The position numbers and the translations under genes are program-made. From contig JAEUKE010000136.1 in assembly GCA_016794345.1 (NCBI GenBank), positions 1-64,000 on the forward strand: a DNA stretch of 64,000 nt. The letters are read 5' to 3'. The notes under the pieces were generated by a model, which saw nothing but the letters and a program-made list of their open reading frames with translations, made no database searches and was not told where the DNA came from. Positions 24,620-32,529 of the stretch are shown here, one piece after another (positions within the stretch are counted from its first letter, which is position 1; the number at the start of each line of letters is the position of its first letter). The DNA is from Myxococcales bacterium. Its GTDB lineage: Bacteria; Myxococcota_A; Polyangia; Polyangiales; Polyangiaceae.

Positions 24620-27163
24620 ATGCGAAAGACTGGCTCGCTCGCTTCGCTCGCGCTCCTCCTCGCCGCCGCGACCCCCGCCGTCGCGGCTCCGGTCGCTCGG
24701 TCCGGCGTGGTGCACCCGAGGCTCGAGCTGCTCGAGTCAGCCGCGATCCGAGCCAACCCGGCGTTTGGCCTCCGCGGTACGCGGACCCCGCTCGTCCTCT
24801 CCTTGTCACGCCCGCCGACGTCGGCGGACCTGGCCGCGCTCGAGCAGGCCGGCGTCGTGGTCCCGCGAAGCCGCGCGGGCGAGCCGCTCGGCAGCGGCCG
24901 GACGCTCGCGGTCGATCTCGGCTCCGCAAAGGCCACCGATCTCGCGGCGCTCTCGTTCGTGGAGAGGGTCGAGCTCGACGGTCCACCCGTCCGCGCGCCG
25001 CGCCCGCTGGACCTGACGGCTTCGCTCATCAACGCCGACGCGACCTGGCGCTCGCACGTGGGCGAGGGGCCCGCGCTCACCGGCGCCGGCGTCACGATCT
25101 GCGACATCGACAACGGCACCGACATCATGCACCCGCTCTTCTTCCGAGCGGACGGCGGCTACTTCGACTTCATCGACACGAACGGAAACGGCACCCTCGA
25201 TCCGGACGTCGATCAGGTCGATCTCGGGGCGGGGCCCGTCACGATCCGCGCGATGAACGGCGTCGTCATCGATCGCCTGACGGGCCAGCCGGCGTTCGGG
25301 ACGGAGGCGGAGGAGCTCGATCTGACCTACGACTACCTCTACGCCGACGAAAACGGCGACGGCCGGCGCAACTTCGGCGTGCAGGAGGGCTTCACCGAGC
25401 AGACGCCCGGCTACGGTGAGCGACTCTTCGTCCTCGACGACGTGAACCGGAGCGGCGCGCTCGACGTGGGCGAGAAGCTCGTCGCGCTGGGCACCTCCAA
25501 GATCAAGGCGTTCCGGATCGACCTCGACGTCTACCGGCGCGGCGAGAACCTCATCGAGGTCCCGTTCTGGGAGGACATGATGCACGGCATCGGCTCGTCC
25601 GGCGTCATCGTCGCGGGGCAGCCAGGCTTCTCCAAGCTCGTCGGCATGGCGCCGGACGCCGACCTGATCATGGCGACCGACACGGACGGCTACGCGCAGT
25701 ACCAGATGATGCAGTTCTGCCAGCAGGAGGGCGCGCGTGTCATGTTGCACGAATACGCCCCGTGGGTCGGCTTCCACCTCGACGGCTCGAGCCAGGTGGA
25801 GCGCCTCATCGACCAGCAGAGCGCGCAGGGCATCTCCCACATCAATCCGGCCGGCAACCTCTCGACCTCGAAGAAGCTCTTCAAGAAGACAGTACCGTCA
25901 GGTGCCACGACGACCGTTCCCATCGAGGTCCCCGCTGGCCTGGGCGCCTCGTACATGGTCTTCTCGCTCCTCTGGCGCGACACGTCGCGGGATCTGGAGC
26001 TCACCTTGAGGCGCCCGGGTGGGGGGAGCTTCACGCTCCCGCTCGACTCGCCGCAGGGGTTCCAGGAGCCGTTCGACGCCGAGCTCGATATCGCTGGCTA
26101 CCGGGACGACTCGAGCCGCGGGACGGCGATGGCCCTCTTCTACCTCTACCCGACGGGCGGCGGTCCGGGGGCCGTGCCGGATGGAACGTGGGCGCTCGAC
26201 GTGGTCGATCCCACGGCTCCCGGCGGCGAGCCGCTCGCGCTCTTCGGCTACGTGCAGGACGAGGTGAGCGGCTGGGGCCTCGGCATCCATTTCCCCGAGG
26301 ACTCGAGCGAGGATCACCTCATCGGGTGGCCGGGCACGGCCGATCACGGGCTCGCTGTGGCGGCGTTCACAGGCCACCCCTTCAACGGGGCGACGACCGG
26401 CGAGCGGGCCTTCTATTCGGGCCGCGGGCGGCGCATCGACGACGAGCCGCTGCTCTGGATCAGCGCGCCGGACAACCCGATCGTCCCAACGCGCTTCGAG
26501 GATCAGGAGCTGTCGTACCTCGTGTACGGCGGGACGTCGGGCGCGAGCCCCCACGTGACGGGCGCCGCAGCGCTCGTCATCCAGGCCGACCCGACGCTCA
26601 GCGGTGACGGCGTGAAGGAGAAGATCCGCGCGGGTGCGGTCGTCGACGAGCAGACGGGCGCCGTGCCCAACGAGGACTACGGAAACGGCAAGCTCGACGT
26701 CTACCGCGCGATCTTCGGGCAGGCGCCTCCGACGGGCGTGGCGCCCGTCGTCGACGAGCAGGCCTTCACGATCGCGCCCGGGCCGGGGGAGCTCGCGCTC
26801 GTCGTCTCCGACCCCGACGGCGACGCGCTCGTGCTCGAGGTGGATCGCGAGTACGACGGCACCTACGACGAGACCCTCGCGGGTCCGACCGTGCCCGTCG
26901 ATCTCGCCGAAGGCTCCTATCTCCTCAAGGTTCGCGCGACCGATCCCTCGGGCCGGACCGATCAAGCTCTGCTCCGCGTGACCGTGCAATCTCCTGCCGA
27001 CGACGGCGAGCCCCCGGGCGACGACGACGAAAGCGGGCTCTACGCCGCGGGAGGAGGCTGCGCGGTGCGCGGGGCCGAGGTGCCGCGCTCGGGCTTGGGC
27101 CTCGGGCTCGGCCTCGCCGCGGTCGCGATCCTCAGCCGGCGGCGCGCGCGCCGCGACGCCTGA
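24620..27163 (+). CDS. Subtilase (S8) with MYXO-CTERM-like tail
   Basis: An 847-residue secreted serine protease. The signal peptide ends near AAATPAVAA (about residue 23). Catalytic blocks are Asp in ICDIDNGTDIMHP, His in DMMHGIGSSGVIVAG, oxyanion Asn in HINPAGN, and Ser in GGTSGASPHVTGAAAL. A long insert (about residues 175-300) between Asp and His contains DTNGNGTLDPDVDQ and DENGDGRRN, which look like Ca-binding Asp/Asn loops. A beta domain (about 410-560) interrupts the His-Ser part. The end is a Cys, a hydrophobic stretch and RRRARR, as in MYXO-CTERM sorting signals. Probably anchored in or released from the outer surface. Confidence 0.88.
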   Translation: MRKTGSLASLALLLAAATPAVAAPVARSGVVHPRLELLESAAIRANPAFGLRGTRTPLVLSLSRPPTSADLAALEQAGVVVPRSRAGEPLGSGRTLAVDLGSAKATDLAALSFVERVELDGPPVRAPRPLDLTASLINADATWRSHVGEGPALTGAGVTICDIDNGTDIMHPLFFRADGGYFDFIDTNGNGTLDPDVDQVDLGAGPVTIRAMNGVVIDRLTGQPAFGTEAEELDLTYDYLYADENGDGRRNFGVQEGFTEQTPGYGERLFVLDDVNRSGALDVGEKLVALGTSKIKAFRIDLDVYRRGENLIEVPFWEDMMHGIGSSGVIVAGQPGFSKLVGMAPDADLIMATDTDGYAQYQMMQFCQQEGARVMLHEYAPWVGFHLDGSSQVERLIDQQSAQGISHINPAGNLSTSKKLFKKTVPSGATTTVPIEVPAGLGASYMVFSLLWRDTSRDLELTLRRPGGGSFTLPLDSPQGFQEPFDAELDIAGYRDDSSRGTAMALFYLYPTGGGPGAVPDGTWALDVVDPTAPGGEPLALFGYVQDEVSGWGLGIHFPEDSSEDHLIGWPGTADHGLAVAAFTGHPFNGATTGERAFYSGRGRRIDDEPLLWISAPDNPIVPTRFEDQELSYLVYGGTSGASPHVTGAAALVIQADPTLSGDGVKEKIRAGAVVDEQTGAVPNEDYGNGKLDVYRAIFGQAPPTGVAPVVDEQAFTIAPGPGELALVVSDPDGDALVLEVDREYDGTYDETLAGPTVPVDLAEGSYLLKVRATDPSGRTDQALLRVTVQSPADDGEPPGDDDESGLYAAGGGCAVRGAEVPRSGLGLGLGLAAVAILSRRRARRDA

Positions 27164-27189
27164 GCCGGCACGCCCGACTCTCGAGACGC

Positions 27190-28065
27190 TCAGGAAACGT
27201 CGGACACGGGCGCAGAGGACATGGGCTGCGTGGCGCTCGCCGGATCTTCCCAGACGCCGCGCACGAAGCGCTGGGACGGCTCGCGCAGGAAATCGCGGAG
27301 CGCGGTGCCCGCCGGCAACACGACCAGGAAGAACACGAGCCCCAGGAGGCCGCCGAGCTTGCTCGTCAGGCTCTCGAAGACGGGCGCGGTCAGCGCGAGC
27401 GCGGTGCAGGCCGCGGCCCCGGCCAAGATGGCCGGCACGAAGACGAACCGAACGAACCAGACGCGTCGAGCCAACCAGACGATCGGGTCCATCGCCGCGA
27501 CGAGCATCGTGCCGCTGCTCGGCCCAGTGAGGGCGAGGTTGCCACCCTGGTCGGTCACGCGGCCAAAGAGCCACACGTCGCGCCCCGCGCCGAGCTCGAC
27601 CACGACATCTCGCTCGACGCCGCGGGTCTTCTTGGCGGAAGGGTAGGCTTCTTCGAAGGCGGCGCGGCTCGGGCACGCTGCGGCGGCCTCCGCCTCGTCG
27701 GCGCCGACCCAGACCTCACAGGCTCCCGGAGCGACGGACACGCGCTCGCCGTCCACCTCGACGACCCCGCTCGAGAGCTCCGAGTGTGTCTTCCGGTCGT
27801 GCCAGCGGATCGAACGGAGCGCACCGGTCCCGTGGCGACCGAGCTGGTCGACACGGAATGCCGCGAGGTGCGGTCCGTCGTGCTCGATGATCTTCGCGCG
27901 GAAGAGGCGCTCCGCTCCGGCCACGAGCTCACCCGCAGACCGCGACAGCTCGCGCGCACGGCCCGCGAGCACGCCGGCGCGCTTGAGCGCAGCGAGCGCG
28001 ACGAGGAGCGTGTTGCCCCAGAGGATCCAGAGGGCCACGTAGCCCATGATCTCGTTCGACAGCAC
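27190..28065 (-). CDS. Hypothetical membrane protein
   Basis: A 291-residue protein. There is one hydrophobic helix at the N-terminus (about residues 6-28), a soluble middle of about 150 residues, and two helices near the C-terminus (about residues 203-225 and 238-255). The soluble part is beta-rich and ends in VWLFGRVTDQGG. The arrangement resembles E3-ligase-like (GIDE/MUL1) membrane proteins in outline, but I cannot confirm that. It is 12 bases upstream of the desaturase gene, on the same strand, and reads away from it. Confidence 0.6.
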   Translation of the reverse strand: MLSNEIMGYVALWILWGNTLLVALAALKRAGVLAGRARELSRSAGELVAGAERLFRAKIIEHDGPHLAAFRVDQLGRHGTGALRSIRWHDRKTHSELSSGVVEVDGERVSVAPGACEVWVGADEAEAAAACPSRAAFEEAYPSAKKTRGVERDVVVELGAGRDVWLFGRVTDQGGNLALTGPSSGTMLVAAMDPIVWLARRVWFVRFVFVPAILAGAAACTALALTAPVFESLTSKLGGLLGLVFFLVVLPAGTALRDFLREPSQRFVRGVWEDPASATQPMSSAPVSDVS

Positions 28066-28077
28066 CTCGTCCTCCCC

Positions 28078-29043
28078 TCAGGCTCGTGCGCCGGCTTCGG
28101 CGGCCTCCGCGCGCCTCGCCTCTCGCGACGCGATCTCGACCGGCGCGGCGGTCTGCTCGGCGCGGGCGACGTCCTCCGTCGCGGGGCGCCGCGGATGCAG
28201 GAGATACGTCCGCACGAGGTATTTGACCATGCTGCGCTCGTCCAAAGACGGATCGATGCGAGGCACGACCTCGCGCTCGTGCCACGTGTGCAGCACCGAC
28301 CAGTGGAGCGCGGCGCGGTTGTGATGGATCGTGTGGTAGCCGTTGTTGCACATGATCCAGTTGAAGGCGCGACCGACGAAGTTACGCGAGTGATTCCACT
28401 CGGTCGTGACGTCGCACCTGTCGTGCTGGATGATGTTGATGCGGAGGATGCTGCGCGCGCCGTAGAGCTGCGGGATGACGATGAAGAACAGCGTCGTCCA
28501 GAAGTCGAACACCATCAGCAGGCCCGTGAGGCCGAACGCGAAGGCGTTGTCGTAGAGGTACTGGCGCTTGAACTCCTCGCGGCCGCCGACCGCTGCCCAC
28601 CTCTGCACGCCCGCGAACGTGTTCGGGCCCGCCACGTTCGGGAAGTGGAGGAGGTTCAGGAGGTTCCACCGGAAGTCGACGTTCTCCGGCGCCGCCCAGT
28701 CGGGCTGGCCGTCGTCGTCGAAGTGGTGGTGCACGATGTTGTGAGCAGGCAGGTTCACCGTGGCCGGGTAGAGCGCGCCGAAGCTGAGGACGCGCCGCCA
28801 CAGGTGGTTCAGCGTCTTCGAGTGGAAGACGCCCTGGTGCATGTGGTTGTGGATGACGACGGCGTTGAGGAAGCTGAAGTAGCAGGCCGCGCCCAGGAAG
28901 AGCACGTTCCGACACACTGGGACGAAATACATCGAGGCCAGGAGGCCCCAGTACGTCGCGATGATGCCTATCTGGCGCCACTCGGCCGGATGGCTCACGA
29001 GCCAAGGTTGTCGCGCGGGGCTGGCTTCGCTGACTTCCGCCAC
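28078..29043 (-). CDS. Fatty acid desaturase family membrane protein
   Basis: A 321-residue di-iron membrane enzyme. Histidine boxes are HNHMHQG, HNIVHHHFDD and the distal NNGYHTIHHN; a further HSRNF segment precedes the third box. The first 30 residues lie before the first helix. GTG 29043 with AGGAG about 9 bases upstream is the best start; an open frame continues upstream but without a ribosome site. Members desaturate or hydroxylate acyl chains or other lipids. It is divergent from a second desaturase, and the pair shares a 216-base regulatory gap. Confidence 0.85.
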   Translation of the reverse strand: MAEVSEASPARQPWLVSHPAEWRQIGIIATYWGLLASMYFVPVCRNVLFLGAACYFSFLNAVVIHNHMHQGVFHSKTLNHLWRRVLSFGALYPATVNLPAHNIVHHHFDDDGQPDWAAPENVDFRWNLLNLLHFPNVAGPNTFAGVQRWAAVGGREEFKRQYLYDNAFAFGLTGLLMVFDFWTTLFFIVIPQLYGARSILRINIIQHDRCDVTTEWNHSRNFVGRAFNWIMCNNGYHTIHHNRAALHWSVLHTWHEREVVPRIDPSLDERSMVKYLVRTYLLHPRRPATEDVARAEQTAAPVEIASREARRAEAAEAGARA

Positions 29044-29132
29044 GCTTCCGGCTCCTACCCGAGCCTTTGCGTTGGTGCAACTCGCGAGCAGAGGTTCGAC
29101 AAGCAATCCTCTTGCCACGTTACGGCATCGAG

Positions 29133-29152
29133 TTGGGCACAAAAGTGACCAA
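29133..29152. promoter_or_regulatory. Inverted repeat in the shared desaturase promoter gap
   Basis: TTGGGCAC (29133-29140) and GTGACCAA (29145-29152) form an 8-bp inverted repeat with one mismatch around AAAA. It lies about 90 bases from the minus-strand gene start and about 110 from the plus-strand start. That is a suitable place for one regulator to control both divergent genes. No regulator gene is adjacent. Confidence 0.45.
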
Positions 29153-29259
29153 AATTTCGTCGCCGATCCCTGGACGAGGTTGACCACCTGGGCTACTTGC
29201 GAGCTGACCCTCTGTGCGGTGCGCCGGGCACACACGGTGGGTCAAGGAGAGATGGACAA

Positions 29260-30165
29260 GTGGCCGCCGCGATCGAGTCGACGTTCACGACCTTGCCGTT
29301 CACCCAGCTGCGGAAGAACCGTTTCTTTTACTTCTACTACGACGGTTTCTACGCGCTCATCTGCGTCGCCGCGCTCGCGCTGATGCTCAGCTCGGGCCAC
29401 CGCGGCCTGTTCGGCGAGGGTGGGCTGCTCGGTGCGTGGAGCTACACCTATCTCCTGGCGCTCCCGCTGGTCTGCTACGCGCAGATCCTCTGCAGCGTGT
29501 TCGTCCACGTCTGCACGCACGGGAGCTTCCCGAAGCCTTATAACCGCATCATCGGCGAGCTCTGCGGCGTCGTCATCCTCACGCGGTTCGCCTCGTGGGA
29601 GGTGCTCCACCAGAAGCACCACCGCCACTCGGACAGCCTCGACAAGGACCCGCACCCGGTCGGCCCCAGCTACTGGGCGTTCTGTTGGCACCACGTGGCC
29701 AACCTCGAGAAGCACCTGCACGAGGCGGTCTTCGAGGTCCACGGCGATACGCCCGAGAACCGCAGGCTCGAGTCGATCCGGTCGGTCGTCAGCTTCGCGA
29801 CGGGCGCGCTCCTCATCACGACGTGGTTCGTCGCCCTCGGCTGGATCGCCTTCGTGGCCTTTTTCCTCCCGGCGACCATCCTCGGCTTCTTCCACCTCGT
29901 GCACTTCAACTGGAGCACACACGACGCGAAGAGCCCCGCCCAGAACTACCGGCCGGTGAACCTGAACCACGGCCTGTTCAACCTCGGCAACAAGCTCTTC
30001 TTCGGCATCTACATGCACGCCAATCACCACCGCTGGGCGAACGTGCTCAACCCCGCGAAGGTGAAGAACAGCTTGCCGATCGAGCCGGCGCCGACCCGCG
30101 AGGACCTCGCAGCCTGGCGAAAGCTGAAGCGCGAGTACTGGAAGACACGCTTCGCTCGCGCGTGA
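29260..30165 (+). CDS. Fatty acid desaturase family membrane protein
   Basis: A 301-residue membrane di-iron enzyme. Histidine boxes are HVCTHGSF, HQKHHRHSD and HANHHRW near the C-terminus, with FHLVHFNWS between. About four membrane helices separate them. GTG 29260 is preceded by AAGGAGAG at 8 bases. It is divergent from the other desaturase but differs from it clearly in box spacing, so the two probably act on different positions or lipids. Substrate unknown. Confidence 0.87.
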   Translation: MAAAIESTFTTLPFTQLRKNRFFYFYYDGFYALICVAALALMLSSGHRGLFGEGGLLGAWSYTYLLALPLVCYAQILCSVFVHVCTHGSFPKPYNRIIGELCGVVILTRFASWEVLHQKHHRHSDSLDKDPHPVGPSYWAFCWHHVANLEKHLHEAVFEVHGDTPENRRLESIRSVVSFATGALLITTWFVALGWIAFVAFFLPATILGFFHLVHFNWSTHDAKSPAQNYRPVNLNHGLFNLGNKLFFGIYMHANHHRWANVLNPAKVKNSLPIEPAPTREDLAAWRKLKREYWKTRFARA

Positions 30166-30174
30166 ACGACGTCG

Positions 30175-30194
30175 GCGCGACCCTCGGGTCGCGC
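30175..30194 (+). terminator. Hairpin after the plus-strand desaturase
   Basis: GCGCGACC (30175-30182) pairs with GGTCGCGC (30187-30194) around a CTCG loop, 9 bases after the desaturase stop. TGACGGTTTTG follows, and a second small hairpin, CTGAC/GTCAG, overlaps the T-run. It fits an intrinsic terminator with a short T-tract. Confidence 0.6.
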
Positions 30195-30239
30195 TGACGG
30201 TTTTGTCAGTCGGGCAACGTCGGCCCGAGCGGGTGGGTC

Positions 30240-30884
30240 TCAGCGAGGGGCGCTGGCGCTCGGAGCCGCGCTGGCGCTCGGGGCCGCGCTGGCGCTCGGG
30301 GCTGCGCTGGCGCTGGCGGTGGTCGTGGGCTCCGCGCTGGCCGAAGTCGCCGGCTCCGCGCTCGGGCCTGCGCTGGCGCTGGCAGGCGCGCTGGCCGCAG
30401 GGGCCGCGGACGTGCCGCGCCAGCAGGTCACGTCCGGCGGGGCGGGGAACGGCAGCTCCATGCTGGAGGCCTCGCCTCGCTTCGTCGAGTGCTTCAGCGT
30501 CTCGTAGACGGTCGGCTCGTTGCAGACGTACGCCGAGCTGCCCTTGGCTTCCGACTTCGTCTCCTCCGGGTGGGGGGCGCGCTCGTTCGTGCATTGGGCG
30601 AACTCGAGCGAATACTCCTCGTCCTTGTCGGGGAGCTTGAAGCGGGTCGGGTGACGCTCGTCGGGGACGCCGTAGAGCATGACGGTGGCGACGACATCCT
30701 CGCCGTCGAGGACGCGGAGCCGGACCGGCTTCTTCAGTCCGCCGCGCATCTTCTGCCCACCTTGTTCGAAGCCCGGGCAGACGGTCTCCTCCTTCACGAG
30801 GGCCGGGGCGGAGGGAGAGCTGCACCCCGCGCCGAGGGCGGCGGAGAGGGCGAGGACGGACAGGGCGAGGACGGATCGAGTCAT
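30240..30884 (-). CDS. Lipoprotein with Ala/Ser/Pro repeat tail
   Basis: A 214-residue predicted lipoprotein: MTRSVLALSVLALS leads to lipobox LGAGC. The folded part (about residues 25-155) has four Cys and no known match. The last 55 residues are low-complexity Ala/Ser/Pro repeats (SASAAPSASAAPSAS). The DNA of the tail is an imperfect tandem repeat of about 18 bp. The ATG overlaps the EVE-protein stop (ATGA), so the two are coupled. Function unknown. Confidence 0.75.
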   Translation of the reverse strand: MTRSVLALSVLALSAALGAGCSSPSAPALVKEETVCPGFEQGGQKMRGGLKKPVRLRVLDGEDVVATVMLYGVPDERHPTRFKLPDKDEEYSLEFAQCTNERAPHPEETKSEAKGSSAYVCNEPTVYETLKHSTKRGEASSMELPFPAPPDVTCWRGTSAAPAASAPASASAGPSAEPATSASAEPTTTASASAAPSASAAPSASAAPSASAPR

Positions 30885-31309
30885 AGCTTCGTCTTGCCGA
30901 GCTTGAGGATGTAGTCGAAGTGCTGCTTGGAGATGGCCACGACGCTGAGCCGGGAGCGCTTGATGAGCGCGATGTCGGCCAGCTCGGGATCGCTCTTGAT
31001 CACGTCGAGGGGCACCGGCGCCTTGAGCGCCTTGAGCGGCCCCACGTCGACGGCGCTCCAGTCTTCGCCTGGAGCGGTCGGGTCGGGGTACGCCTCCTGG
31101 AGGACCTTGGCGATCCCCACGACGTCCTTGCCGTCGTTCGAGTGGTAGAAGAGGCAAAGGTCGCCGACCTTCATCGACCGGAGGGTGTTTCGGGCCTCGA
31201 AGTTGCGCACCCCATCCCACGTCGTCCGCTTGTCGCGCTCGAGCTGGGCCCACGAATATTTGCCTGGCTCGCTCTTGATCAAGAATGTCTGGGGGGGGGC
31301 TTTGGGCAC
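30881..31309 (-). CDS. EVE-domain protein
   Basis: A 142-residue EVE (thymocyte nuclear protein 1-like) domain: FLIKSEPGKYSWAQLERDKR, TTWDGVRNFEARN, MKVGDLCLFYHSND, VVGIAKV and SRLSVVAIS. The fold is related to PUA/YTH domains and binds modified bases in nucleic acid. GTG 31309 is the likely start because the family normally begins a few residues before the FLIKSEP motif; an ATG at 31363 would add 18 residues with no match. The first codons cross a run of nine C residues on the coding strand. Confidence 0.88.
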   Translation of the reverse strand: MPKAPPQTFLIKSEPGKYSWAQLERDKRTTWDGVRNFEARNTLRSMKVGDLCLFYHSNDGKDVVGIAKVLQEAYPDPTAPGEDWSAVDVGPLKALKAPVPLDVIKSDPELADIALIKRSRLSVVAISKQHFDYILKLGKTKL

Positions 31310-31422
31310 GGAGAGCGCACCATAGCGGAAACCATGCTCCGGCCCCAAGCCTCGGGCGCCCAAAGGCGACCAAGGTTGGTTCCTGCCGTCACACTTTTCG
31401 TCCGGCGGGCGATAGCCTGCCG

Positions 31423-32517
31423 ATGAGCACTGCCATGCCCGCCACCAGCGAGCGACCTCAGCACCGTCTCCTCGGGGCCCCGGAGACGCAGCGCCTCCTC
31501 CGCGACTACGTCCGCAAGCGCGTCGGGGAGAGCGATGTCGACGACGTGGTCCAGACCGTCCTGGTCGAGGCGCTGGCGTCGGACCGGGCGCCGGAGAACG
31601 AGGCGGAGCTGCGGAAGTGGCTCATCGGCGTCGCGCGCCACAAGATCGCGGACCACCATCGTCGCGGAGGTCGCGAGCAGCCGGCCGAGCTCCCCGACAT
31701 CGAGACGGCTCCCGCCCCCGTGGAGGAGCGCGAGCTCGCGCGTTGGGCCGAGGAGCAAGCGCACAGCAACAAGGAAGCCGCGAAGACCCTCCAGTGGATG
31801 GCCCGCGAGAGCGAGGGCGACAAGCTCGAGCACATCGCGGAGGAGGAGCAGCTCCCCGCAGCGCGAGTCCGGCAGCGTGTCTCGCGCATGCGCCGCTTCA
31901 TGAAAGAGCGGTGGCTGGCGGAGCTGGCGGCCGTCGCTGCGCTCGCGATCGTGGCCTTCCTGGTCTGGCGAGCCTTGCGCCAGCCGCCCGTCGACATCGC
32001 GCGTGATCCCAACGTCCCGCCGACCGGCGACACGTCGAAGGCACCGCCTCCGGTGGCTCCGCGTGTCGCCGAAGCAGGTGAGCTCAGGAAGAAGGCGCTC
32101 GAGGCGTGCGGACGTAACGAGCACCGCGCCTGCCTCGACGGGCTCGACGAGGCGAAGAAGCTCGACCCCGCCGGCGACGCTCTCCCCGAGATCCAGAAGG
32201 CGCGCGAAGCCGCGCAGAGGGCCCTCGACGAGGGGAAGAAGGAGCAGCCTCAGCAACAAGAGCTCGAGCCGCAGGAGGACTCGAAGGTCGCGCCGCCCGA
32301 GCCCTCCACGAACGTCCCTTCGAAGCCCATGCCCACGGCTCCGGCTCCCAAGAGCGATCCGTTCGAGAAGAAGGCGCCGGTCAAGCCCAAGGGGCCATCG
32401 AAGGAGTCGTCGTTCGACTCGAACGGGCCCGCGATCGGCGAGGTCATGACGCCGCCGCCGCAGCTGCCGTCCGGGGACGGCAGCGGGTCCTTCCAGACGA
32501 AGGCAGGAAAGAAGTAG
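31423..32517 (+). CDS. Sigma-70-like protein with C-terminal membrane anchor
   Basis: A 364-residue protein. Residues about 15-80 look like ECF sigma region 2: DVDDVVQTVLVEALAS and WLIGVARHKIADHHRR. Residues about 130-165 (LEHIAEEEQLPAARVRQRVS, then RMRRF) fit a region 4 helix-turn-helix. A single transmembrane segment follows, AAVAALAIVAFLVWRAL (about 168-184). After it come some 175 residues with a TPR-like helical stretch (ALEACGRNEHRACLDGLDEA) and a Pro/Lys-rich low-complexity end. It looks like a sigma factor tethered to the inner membrane with its tail outside. No separate anti-sigma gene is adjacent. Confidence 0.75.
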   Translation: MSTAMPATSERPQHRLLGAPETQRLLRDYVRKRVGESDVDDVVQTVLVEALASDRAPENEAELRKWLIGVARHKIADHHRRGGREQPAELPDIETAPAPVEERELARWAEEQAHSNKEAAKTLQWMARESEGDKLEHIAEEEQLPAARVRQRVSRMRRFMKERWLAELAAVAALAIVAFLVWRALRQPPVDIARDPNVPPTGDTSKAPPPVAPRVAEAGELRKKALEACGRNEHRACLDGLDEAKKLDPAGDALPEIQKAREAAQRALDEGKKEQPQQQELEPQEDSKVAPPEPSTNVPSKPMPTAPAPKSDPFEKKAPVKPKGPSKESSFDSNGPAIGEVMTPPPQLPSGDGSGSFQTKAGKK

Positions 32518-32529
32518 CGGGCGGCCCGT

